A stretch of DNA of 32,108 bases from Ichthyophthirius multifiliis. Taxonomy: Eukaryota; Ciliophora; Oligohymenophorea; Hymenostomatida. Under the pieces are notes generated by a model. The model saw only the letters and a list, made by a program, of their open reading frames with translations. It had not been told where the DNA came from and did no database searches. Position 1 is the stretch's first letter; the number at the start of each line of letters is the position of its first letter. Where the stretch lies: NCBI RefSeq assembly GCF_000220395.1, contig NW_004086345.1:1-32108 (forward strand), written 5' to 3'. A program made the translations under genes and the position numbers. This document shows positions 21,714 through 32,108 of this stretch, piece after piece.

Positions 21714-23120
21714 TTATATGATAAATATATTATAAATATAATAAATATAAATTATTTTTTTATATCATTAAATAAAAATTTTTATATATAAAAATCTTTT
21801 TATAATTATATTTATTAAAAATTTTAAATAAATTATCTTTTTAAAATTGATAAATAATATTTATATATTTTTTAATAAAATTAGTTATAGGTTTTCTTAA
21901 AAATAAAAATTTAATATAAAAATATAAGTGCTAATACTAATTTAATTATATAAATTATTATGAAAAAAAATAAATAATTAATTTGTTAAAATATTTGTTA
22001 ATCTTAATTTTTATATTATTTTATAATTATATTTACTAATTGATATTTATATTTAATAAGTATTAATTCATATTTTTAATAATCATAAAATAATTAAATT
22101 TGATATATTATATAAATTTTATATTATTAATAAATATTTACATATAATTTATTTTTCCACTAAAATTTTTTCGATTAGAATTTTTAATGTTTTTTTCTAA
22201 ATTTTCTATAATATTGTAATATTAAGTATCAGAATATAATTTGATAAATTGAATTATTCAATTTTATTTTATTTTCTAATTATAAAAGTTTTAAATATAA
22301 ATATTTTATAGAAATTATTATCATTATTTTTCAATTTATCATATTAAAAAAATTAATTAATTAATATTAGAAGAAAATAATTTTGGCCTTTAATTATAAA
22401 AATTTTCATTTTTTTATATTTGTAAAAAAATAATTTTAATTTAATTATTTATATATAATAATGAAATATATAAAATTTTTTTTTTTTCTTTTATATCTTT
22501 GTGTATTATCAAATGAATTAAATAATTATATTTTTCTATTTTCAAAAAAAATACTTTTAAAATAATTAATTAATCATAAAATATAAATAATAATAAAAAA
22601 TAAACATATAATATTTAATCAAATATTATATTTATAATAAATTCTGATATGAATAAAAAAAAGTAAAAGATTTAAAAACATTATGAAAATATTTATATTA
22701 ATATAATAATAAAAAGCTTTACAAAATTCTATAAAAAATCAATAAATAATAATAAAAATAATATATTAATGACTTATAAAATAAAATTCTTATTTCATTT
22801 TATAAAAGATATTTTTATTATTTAAAAATAAATAAAATTATATATTATAATAAAAAAGATTTTTTTTAAAAATATATTTTATATAATTAAAAATATTTAA
22901 TTAATGAAATATAAAATTTATATATAATCATAATTAATAATATATAAATATTAAAAATAATTTTAACTTTAAATATTTATTTTAATATAATCAATTTAAT
23001 TTTTTCATTTTAAATAATTTTATTATTAACAAAATTATAAAAATAAAGATTATATTTATATCTTTACTCGGAAAAAAATAAAAAAAATCAAGTAAAGTTT
23101 AGAAAAGTGAAATAATAAAA
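21343..23120. other. Long, extremely AT-rich intergenic region
   Basis: About 1.8 kb that is close to pure A/T, the most extreme stretch of the window. It includes a TA tract at 21679-21707 and many interleaved TTTATA/AAATAT words. Only a possible 5' exon of the upstream minus-strand gene near 21457-21553 stands out. No RNA gene, inverted repeat of length or origin-like motif could be supported. Confidence 0.5.
21679..21707. repeat. (TA)n microsatellite
   Basis: About 29 bases of perfect TA dinucleotide repeat inside the long intergenic region. Confidence 0.85.
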
Positions 23121-24383
23121 ATGTAAAATTAGTTTTATTAAGAAAGAACAATTATAGATTTGAAAAACTCATCCTATTATATAATTAATCCTTAAAAATA
23201 AAAAATAACTTAATAAATAGGATATGTACTTATAATTGATTTAGTTTAATTCGATGCTAATGAAAAAAAGGATGAAAATATGATTTAAACTGAAATAAAT
23301 TTAAATAAAACATGTAAATATAGAATACTTGTAAATTAAAGGGATTATGATTCAAATTTCTTTTCATTTTTAAAATAAAGTTAGAATTAAAATAATATTT
23401 ACATTGAAGACAAAAGATAATCTTAAAATACTTGTACTTATATAGAAAATTATAATAAAATAAACATTTTAAATTATCAATAATAGATAAACAAAATAAA
23501 AATAAACTAAAAAGATAATTATCCAAAAAGGTATTAGTAAGGAAATATAATATGTCCTTTGTAAAATTAATTTTAAATTTAATTTAAAATAAAATATGAC
23601 TAATAAAATTAGCTTTTCTTAATAAATAATTTAAAAAAAATATTCTATTTATATTTAAATGGAGATTACAAAGCTTTAAATGATAATAAAATATTGGATT
23701 TAGATTGGGAATAACTACTAATTAAAAGGTTTGTAAGCTATAAATATAGAACGAAAAATATCGATATTGATTAATTACGAAATCAGAAAAAATAATAGAA
23801 TATTATTACATAAAAAAGGTATTATAAAAAAACTTTAAACCAAATTAATAACTAAAATAGGAATCTTCCTCCGTTAAAAAAAAAAAATCATAATAAGTCT
23901 AAATATGTTCTTTTGTTATATTTTAAATTGTTATGTAAAGAATATTTAGATAATTATAACATTCCTTTTAAATATGATTCTATTATTTGTAAAATTATTG
24001 AAAAATTATAATTTTTTAGTAGAAAAAGTTAGTTTTCTTAAACTTTGTAATTAAATAATAGTCATTTTAAATGCTTGTTTTTGAAATTAAATAATAAAAA
24101 TGTTAAATATATTGAAAAAAATGAAAATTTGAAGTTTTTGTTTTAAAAAGTGTTTAATATTAAAAGCTTTTAAAATTAATACGATGTTATTAGGATTAAC
24201 TAAATAAAAGAAATTATTATTGAAACTCTTCTTAGATAAATAGAAGTCTTGAATGAATTTATTATTCCTATAATAAAATTAAAATAATTATCTGCATCAT
24301 AAGAATCAAAATTAATTTATTTTTAAAAAGCTTTTAGCCTGTTATAAAAATATTAAGATGGATGGCTAATTGCAAATATTTGA
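23121..24383 (+). CDS. Unrecognised 420-residue protein
   Basis: One intact frame of 1263 nt (420 codons plus TGA), starting MQNQFYQERTIIDLKNSSYY. The N-terminal ~90 residues look folded and beta-rich (GYVLIIDLVQFDANEKKDEN, CKYRILVNQRDYDSNFFSFL). A polar Gln/Asn/Lys-rich middle follows. The C-terminal half is helical (KYVLLLYFKLLCKEYLDNYN, YDSIICKIIEKLQFFSRKSQ, IKEIIIETLLRQIEVLNEFI) and ends QKYQDGWLIANI. Sense codons such as TGG, GTC, TCG and CCG are spread through it, and no frame break is needed, so I take it as real. No domain family, signal peptide or membrane helix is recognised. Confidence 0.65.
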
Positions 24384-25148
24384 AAAATAAATTATAAAAA
24401 TTTAAAATATTTAAAATATATAAATACTTTCAAACATATTTCATAAATTTATTTATTAAAATTAAAAAAATGTTTTATTTATATTATTTTTAATTTATAA
24501 ATAATAAATGATATAAAATAAAATTAATTAAAAATTTCTTTCTTTTTTATTATTTTATGCTAATTTCATAAAATTGGAAAATTAAATATTTGATTATAGT
24601 TTTAATTTTATAAATAATCAAAAATATTAATTTCACAATAAATTCTCTTAAAAGTATAAGTATACTGATAAAAAGGAAAGAATAAAAAATATTTATTATT
24701 TAAATAATTCTATATTAACTTTTAAATCGTAAAAAACATATAAATAAATTATCGATTATTTTTTATTTAAGTATCTTTTTTTAAATATATAAAGATTTTA
24801 GTATAATTAACTAATTGATTTAAAAATATCTTTAATATAAATTTATTAAAATTATATTTATATAATGATAATTTTTATATATAAAAATAATATAGATAAT
24901 TAAAATCAAGTATATATGTTTAATTATATATCTAAAAATTAATTATATAAGTTAGTAATAAAATTCAATAATATATAATTTTTAGGTGAATTTAATTAAT
25001 AAAAATATAAAAATAATATATATATATTTGCGATAGAATTAAATAAAAATAAATAAAGAATACATATTCTATATATATATATATATATAATATAATTTAA
25101 AATAGTGATAAATCAAAAATAAAATATTAAATAAAAATTAAAAAAAGA
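24384..25148. other. AT-rich intergenic stretch
   Basis: Lies between two same-strand genes. It contains A/T runs and a short TA tract near 25069-25088; no exon or RNA gene is visible. Confidence 0.5.
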
Positions 25149-27384
25149 ATGTAACAAACAGAAATAAAATAATTTTTACAAATTGAAAATCCAAATTATT
25201 AACATTATTTATAATAAATCATAAAAGGTGAAGGCAGAAATTTAGAATAAATATTTTAAGAAATAATTAATTTATTAAAAAGTCCAGAAGAATAATATGA
25301 AATTAAATTTAATTCTTTATATTTTTTATAATAATGTATTTAAACAAAAAATAAAATAATAATAGATTCATTTCAAAATGAAATACTGTAATATATTTGC
25401 GATTTTATTGAAGATAAATATTCAGATTAATTATTTAAACGTATATTTTAAGAATTTTTAATAATAGGGGCATATTAACAGAATTAGGAAAAAAAATTAT
25501 TGAAAAATACTCCTTCTTAATTTGCTAATAAATTTTAAGAATTAAAATAAAAAAATATTTTTTTCCTTAAAATTTTGTTTTTTTTAATAATGTCGATGCC
25601 TTTAAATATCGTGAAGATGAAAAAAAGGAATATTATACCTTATAATTATAAATAATTATAAAAAATTTAAAATTTTTAAAGGAAGAAGATCGTTTTGGTT
25701 TATCTTATATTAAAAATTAATTTTTTTAATTTCAGAATTATATTTTAGAAAAAAATGAAATCTAAAAAAATTTTTCAAAGTAATTAAAAATTAATTTTAT
25801 TGAAAAAAAATTCTTTAAAAATAGGTATTTAATTTTAATTCAAAGAATAATAATATATATAACTGAATATTAAAGAAAAATAATAAGCTTCTAATACATG
25901 AATTAAAGAATATAAAATATAATAGAATATGATCAAAATTAAAGTTTATTTTAAAAAGAATAATAGGAAGAGGAAATTTAAATTCGAAAATAATTAAAAA
26001 GTCAAGTACAAATAATGATATAATTTTCAGAAAAGTATTAAATAGATTTAAATGACATTAAAATTATTTAATAAGAAAATTAAAAAAAGTTGATTTCGAC
26101 TAAGAAAATTCACGCGAAAAACTAGAGAAAGAAATTTTAATTTTAAAAGAATAAATAAAATCTTTTAATTAAAGCCAAAATAACTTCTATGATTTTAATT
26201 ATTAATAATTGCTTTGCTAAAATTAATAATTTGAATTAAAAATTAAAGAATTAGAAAATTCAAAAAACCAATAAGAACATAAAAATATGTTTATGAATTC
26301 GAATTTAAGTTTTTTAGAAGAATAATATCAAAATTTCAAAGAAATATGTAATAATTAAAAAGATACTATTTCTAAATTAATGGAAGATAAACTTAAATTG
26401 GAAACTCAAGTTAATAATTATGAAAAAGATATTGTTAATTTTAAGAAAGATATTGAAAGAAAATATAAAATTAATAATTTATTATAAAATAATTAATAAT
26501 AATAATTACTATAAAGTATTTAAATTAAGAATGTTTCCTTTAAAGAAAGAGATTATATGCGTGGATAAACTATAGAAAAAAAAAATGACTTATTTTAATT
26601 ATAAACAGAATAAAATAAAAAAAATTTAAAATTGGGATGTCTATGTGATTCGATAGTGTACTATTAAAATGATTATATAAAAGTATAAATAAAACTTTAC
26701 CCGGAATTCAAAAGTTGGAACTATTAATTAAAATGTAATTTAAAAATCCTAAATAAAAAAAATGTAAGCTTTAAATAATTTTTAGTTAATTATTAAAGTG
26801 ATTATTCATTAAGTTTAATAAAAGAATTTAATCATAATGAAAATTTTGAATAAAATAATTTTTTAGGCCCAAACCAATTATTTATAGAAAACTTTATTGT
26901 TTATTTGAATGAAATCCCTTTTAAATTTCCTACTCTTAATATTTAATATTCTACACATTTTGCAAATAATGAAATTTAATTAAGTTTACCTGTATGTATA
27001 TTTAAGTTTTTAGAATTTGAGCCTTTAGATAATTTTAATTTATTTGAATTTATATAAGTCTGGAATTAAGAAGAAAATAATTATAAAATTTTTAAATCTT
27101 AAATTTTCTAAATTGATAAGTCTATTTTTGGAAAAAGGAAATATCTTGCTTCAATATTTCCCTCTTTTAAGTTAAATTTAGTCAAAATGTATTAAGAATA
27201 TTTCGGATTAGCCAAAATTTTAAGCGTTTGTACAGAAATTTTAATGAAAATTACAATTATTAATGAATAATATTGCTGTTTATAAATCAAATAAATTAAT
27301 TAAGAGGATAATAAATACTAAAATATTCATATAAATGCTATTTATTTTGTTATTTAAAGTTTTTACTTAATATTTTAGAATTGA
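25149..27384 (+). CDS. Coiled-coil protein with C-terminal AP-2 alpha-adaptin-type ear
   Basis: About 745 residues in three layers. Residues 1 to ~140 are helical and solenoid-like (EEQYEIKFNSLYFLQQCIQT, EILQYICDFIEDKYSD), reminiscent of VHS/ENTH or armadillo folds. A long Gln/Glu/Lys coiled coil follows to about residue 455 (NSREKLEKEILILKEQIKSF). The last ~240 residues resemble the alpha-adaptin appendage: a beta-sandwich start (LGCLCDSIVYYQNDYIKVQI, KLYPEFKSWNYQLKC), then LNIQYSTHFANNEIQLSLPV and KFLEFEPLDNFNLFEFIQVW, matching 'vLNIqF...v.LPi...KFf...FFqrW' of AP-2 alpha including the key Trp. The adaptin trunk is absent. In AP-2 this domain recruits clathrin-coat accessory proteins. The frame slips twice, near 25553-25585 (A- and T-runs) and in the seven-A run at 26082-26088. 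Each needs one extra base, which makes the length exactly 746 codons. Confidence 0.6.
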
Positions 27385-27413
27385 TTGTATAATTATATTT
27401 TATATATATATTA

Positions 27414-27415
<2 letters not shown>

Positions 27416-27459
<44 letters not shown>
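27416..27459. repeat. (TTA)n microsatellite
   Basis: About 44 bases of perfect trinucleotide TTA repeat just after the stop of the alpha-ear gene, in its 3' flank. Confidence 0.9.
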
Positions 27460-27460
<1 letters not shown>

Positions 27461-27669
27461 GTTTTGCCAATATTTTATTTATTTATTATTTTTTACTTAA
27501 ATACATTATTATAATTTTTATGTTTTATTTATTTAAAAAAAAAAAAAAACACAATAAGCTAAAAATTAAATAAGTTTTATTTATATTAAATTATAATTCT
27601 TCTTTTATTTGAATTTGAATTTTCACTTTTATTAATATTTTTAATTAATAAAACTAAAATAAACAATAT

Positions 27670-30600
27670 ATGATTAATAAAATTAAGCCATTAGTCTCCA
27701 TCTCTTAACATAAATCTTTTGAATAAAATAATTAAAAATTAAAGAAAATAAAGGAAAAACTATATTAGAATGAAAATAAAAAAGAAGATATCAAACCAAA
27801 AATATATTTAGGACTCTAGAATTAAATAAAATAAATAGTTAATTCTTCGAGATTTCATTATGAAAACAATTTATAAAACACAAATTCTAATAAATTTTCC
27901 TCAAAGAATAACTTAACAGAAAGTAAAATGAAAAAATTATATTTATTTCATATAAAAAACAAAACATAGGAAGTGCGTATAAAGACAAGAATAATGAATA
28001 TTTTGATAAAAAGTAAAAATAAAAAAAAAATTAATAAAAATTTAAAATAAAAAAGTTAAAAAACCCTGAAATCAAAATAAGAAAATTTTAAATAATAACA
28101 AAACATAAAAAAAATTTACAAAATTAAATAATTTATAAGTAATAACCTTAATAAATATTTAATAACTCGATTGAAAGTTAATACTAATATCAAACATTTT
28201 AATAAATGTAAAAAACTTAAAAATCAGATAAAAGTTTATCATCTAGTCAAATAACATCATCGTAAAATATAACAAATATATAGAATATCAAAATAAACAA
28301 AGAAATATAATAAAATTTTAATTAATTTTAAATAAAAACACATATAAGGTAAAAAATATTATAACTATATTATAGTTTAAATATATTTAAATGTATTTCA
28401 TAAAGATAAAAATCTAAATCTACAAATTAAAATTCCATAATTGATTAAAATTTATTATAATAAAAGTAGAACATTTAATAAAATGTGTATATTCCTTAAT
28501 CTTCTCGTTAATTAAATATACAAAATTTTTCGGAAATCGAAACAAATGATAAAAAAGTAGTACGAAAATTGAATTCATAAGAATATATAAACAATCCAAA
28601 GTGTGAAATATTAAAATCCTAAACACTAAATTTTACTGATAGTAAAAAAGGAAATAATAATAGTATAAATATTAATACTAATGAAATTACTGACAATATA
28701 AAAGTTTATATAAGATTTCGTCCGAATAATATTTTAGAAGATGAATTAATTAAAAATAGAATGGGCTAAAATGTTATAGAATTTATAAATGAAAAAACCA
28801 TAAATATTGTAAATGAAAATCATACATATACACTAGATAAAATATATACACCGGATACAAGTTAAGAAGATATATTTTAACAAATCGCTGAAGTATTAAT
28901 TAAGGATTTCCTTTAAGGCTATAATGGTACCATTTTTACTTATGGTGTTACAGGAAGTGGAAAAACGCATACTATGTTTGGAAATATTAATGATGAATAT
29001 TAAAAAGGTATTATTCCTAGAATGTCAGATTTTTTAATTCACTAAGTAGATTAATTAAATGATTAAATTGAATTTATTGTTAAATGTTCAATGTTAGAAA
29101 TTTATAAAGAAGTCCTTTATGATAGTCTTAGTTTAGAAAAAAATATCGACCTTAAAATAAAAGAAACTCCAAAAGGAATTATTGTGCAAGTAACTTTATT
29201 TTATTTATTAAAAAAAAGAATAATAATTAGGGTTTATCATAAAAAATAATTACAGATGCAAAGGACATAATGAAAATAATAGAATATGGATATAATACAA
29301 AATAAACAAGAACAACCAGGCTAAATGAATATTCATCAAGATCTCATACCATATTTATAGTAGAAATAACATAAAGACTAGCCAATGAAAGTGAAAAAGT
29401 AGGTAGACTAAACCTTATTGACCTTGCAGGATGTGAAAAAGTATCTAAAAGTGAAACAGTAGGGGATGGTTTAGAAGAAGCAATAAAAATAAATCTTTCT
29501 TTAACTTGTTTAGAAAAAGTTATCCATTCATTAACTAATAATTAAGTGCATATTCCTTATAAAGATTCTAAATTAACACGAATTTTATAAGAATCTTTGG
29601 GAGGAAATTATAAGGTAATTTTTTTTTAATTTTTTTTTTTTGAAAAAATAAAATAAGACTTCTCTTATTGTAACTTGTTCAATGCATTCAAGGTTTTTAC
29701 ATGAAACTATTTCATCATTAATGTTTGCAAATAGAGCTAAAACTATTAAAAATTAATGTAAGATTAATGTTAAATAATCAGCTGAATCAATCAAATAAGC
29801 AATGGAAGAATTATAGACAGAAATTAAAACTATTAAAAATTTAATGTTTCAGATTTAAAATAATATTCTTGAAGCAAGGGCTGATTTGGATCTTTTGCCT
29901 CTTCAAGGGAATGAAAAATTGAATAAAATTAGTAAAAATTTTTAGTTTTTATTTTTTATAATTTTTTTATTAATAAAGAAAATATGCTTGATAGAATATT
30001 AAATAACTAAAAATTATAAAAAAAATGTTCTTTTGATAATGAAAGTAGGACAGAGTAATAGTAAGAAATCAATATATGTGTTCTACAGGCAAAAATAAAA
30101 GTTAGAGAAGAAGAAATAAACAATTAAAAATAAATAATTATTGATTTAGGAGAAAAAGTTGCTTCATTATAAAAAGAACTCTATTAAAAGAAAAAAGAAA
30201 ATAATCAAAATTAAAAACTAATTAAATGAATAAATAAATCTAGCAAATATTCTTTCTATTAAATATAATAAAGAAACTTATAATAATAGCTTTAATAAAT
30301 TTTAAACTGAAATATTGTAAAAATAAATAAATAATTTGATTGATTAAGTATATAAATTAGAAAAATAAAACACTATTTATCTTTAAGAAAAAAAAACATT
30401 ATTGATGCCAAAATAGAACAGCTTTTTAGCAAATAATTCGATTTGGCAGATGTTTAAATTTCTGAAATTTTCAAAAATTTATAAGAATATAATTTTTAAG
30501 TACTTTTTTATTATTTAATATCTTTAAATAAAATAAATAAATAGATAGTAGTCCCTTAAAAATAAAATAGTAATTCTAATAATATTATTTATTTAAGAGA

Positions 30601-32040
30601 TATTATGAATTAAGAAGATTTAAATGACTTTTCGATATCAGATTCAGAATTAAATACTATTAATAATATGGAATCATCATACAAGAAAAATGAAAAAAGA
30701 GATGAAAAACTAAATTTTAGTAGTATAAATGAAAATTTTTGTTAGATACTAAAGAAAATGGTTGAAATTCCTTAAAAGTTAGAAAATTTATAAAATAAAT
30801 AAATACCATAAGATTAAATAATAATTATATTAAAAAAATAATTATTAAAGTAAAAAAAATTATTATTAAATAATAAAAAATATAATAAATTGAAAGTGCT
30901 TAAATTATAAATTAAAATATGATGCATGTAATCTGTAATTTTGAATGGAAACAAATAGTAGAGTATTAAAAATTTATACTTGTAAATAGTTTATTGAAGA
31001 TCTAAAACAAACATATACATAGCTTAGAAAAAGTAATAGATTCTTCAAATAAAAACTATTAGTAATTAAGAATATAAATAGAGGAAATGGATTTGGAAAT
31101 GTATTTATATAATTAAAAACAATAAAATATAAATAATACTTAATAATAAATACTTTGTAATTAAATTTAATAAAGAAATTCTAAAGTACTTTAATTTACT
31201 CCAATTTAAAAATTATAAATTTTTTAATTATAATAATAAGATTAAAAAAAAACAAGCTAATTTGAATAATAATAAAACTAATAATTTCAATAAAGAAAAA
31301 AATTAAGTTAAACTACTTTAGTGCATCCAATTAATTAAACTTTTCAAAATATAAATTATTTAGATTTACATAGAGAAATATTATAAAGTAAAATAAAAAT
31401 ATTTTTTTTTAATAAGTATAAATAATTCATATATAATTTAGAAATAGAAAAAATTAACTAAAATGTATTACCACTAACATATGAAAATTATATTTAAGAA
31501 ATAAAGGAATATAATGATTTATTGAATCGAATAGTTTAAATATTAGGAAACTTAAGTCAAATACCAATTTAATAAGAAAACACTCAGAAATTACAAATAA
31601 TAGATGAAAACAAAAGGCTAAATAATAAAATAAAATTAATTTAAAATGAATTCGATATGATTGATACTAAATAACAAATATTCTTTGATGCTTTAAAAGG
31701 AGAAAGAAAAGCTGTAAAAAGATTAACTAAACTTAATTAAGAAATGGAAAACTAATTAAAAAATAATCTATTAGAAGAAAACAAAGGATGGAAAAATAAT
31801 ATTGAAATTTTAAAAGAATAACATATATAAGAAGTGTAAATAAAACAATAAGAAATATTTACTATTAAATAAAATATTATACAGTTTTTTGAAAAATAAC
31901 TTTATAAGTAATTTTTTTTTAAAGATTTTTAATTAAAAAATATTAATATAATAATTGAATTCAATACTTATTATTAATAATAATTAAAAATATAGAATAT
32001 AAGGACTCAAATGTTCATCAGAAAAAATATATTGCGATGA
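27670..32040 (+). CDS. Kinesin-like protein with long N-terminal extension and coiled-coil tail
   Basis: A microtubule motor gene of about 1,410 codons. A disordered N-terminal extension of about 340 residues starts MINKIKPLVSISQHKSFEQN. The motor domain begins at about 28693 (NIKVYIRFRP). It has the P-loop GVTGSGKTHTMFG, switch I NEYSSRSHTIF, switch II LIDLAGCEK (family norm DLAGSE) and KINLSLTCLEKVIHSLTNN with IPYKDSKLTRILQESLGGN. Short GT...AG introns lie at 29190-29230, 29615-29657 and 29932-29978. A coiled-coil tail follows to TGA 32038-32040. Kinesins use ATP to walk along or depolymerise microtubules; I cannot place this one in a subfamily. Frame slips occur near 27931-27960, near 30190-30230 (where the motor frame meets a TGA at 30227), in the nine-A run at 30388-30396 and near 30850-30890. 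If the TGA at 30227 is real, the protein ends there and the rest is a second coiled-coil gene or dead sequence. Confidence 0.85.
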
Positions 32041-32108
32041 TATTTAAAAGAATTAAATAAATATAAATAAATTTTGTTTTTAAATATAAATAAAAATATA
32101 TAATGAAT

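Noticed and set aside
21343-23120. Replication origin or matrix-attachment region in the extreme A/T stretch
   Set aside because: A/T richness is general in this genome and there is no motif or repeat structure that would distinguish an origin.
23257-23526. Minus-strand 89-codon ORF
   Set aside because: Entirely antisense to the intact 420-residue gene and typical of complement-of-Asn/Lys sequence.

Overview
The window looks like macronuclear DNA of an oligohymenophorean ciliate, most like Ichthyophthirius in its extreme A+T content (by eye roughly 85-90%, with intergenic stretches of almost nothing but A and T). The decisive sign is the genetic code. Conserved proteins read through many in-frame TAA and a few TAG codons as glutamine and end only at TGA: glutamate-cysteine ligase, a MORN protein, a Bax-inhibitor-1 protein and a FUN14 protein. 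ORFs called with the standard code are therefore useless here, and the gene calls below were read by hand with TAA/TAG = Gln. Introns are very short (32-67 nt where they can be placed), GT...AG, and nearly pure A/T.

Layout. 1-2.1 kb: a FUN14-domain protein (+) and a small acidic protein with an ERICH2-like N-terminus (+, two introns). 3.0-4.2 kb: a coiled-coil protein (-). 4.4-5.2 kb: a TMBIM/Bax-inhibitor-1 membrane protein (+). 5.5-8.7 kb: weaker genes, namely an unrecognised multi-exon gene (+), a small one-helix membrane protein (-) and two uncertain ORFs (+). 8.9-10.3 kb: a GTSF1-like protein with two perfectly spaced CHHC zinc fingers and a long acidic/serine-rich tail (-). 10.8-12.5 kb: a broken cyclic-nucleotide-binding-domain gene (+). 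13.2 kb: tRNA-Glu(CTC). 14.5-16.4 kb: glutamate-cysteine ligase catalytic subunit, one intact exon (+). 17.1 kb: tRNA-Val(TAC) (-). 17.6-18.5 kb: a disordered protein (+). 19.0-20.1 kb: a MORN-repeat protein with an acylation-type N-terminus and an IQ-like motif (-, two introns). 20.6-21.3 kb: an unrecognised two-exon gene (-). 23.1-24.4 kb: an unrecognised 420-residue protein (+). 25.1-27.4 kb: a coiled-coil protein ending in an AP-2 alpha-adaptin-type ear (+). 27.7-32.0 kb: a kinesin with a long N-terminal extension and coiled-coil tail (+).

The genes are independent transcription units on both strands; nothing suggests an operon or a mobile element. Themes that recur are cilia/cytoskeleton (kinesin, MORN, coiled coils), membrane traffic (alpha-ear protein), organelle quality control and stress (FUN14, Bax inhibitor, glutathione synthesis) and possibly small-RNA-directed silencing (GTSF1-like). 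Several otherwise convincing genes lose frame once or a few times, usually beside an A-run and usually by the equivalent of one missing base. This looks more like sequencing or assembly error than decay, except in the cyclic-nucleotide-binding gene, which also has in-frame TGA codons. No viral or retroelement remnant and no CRISPR array was seen.
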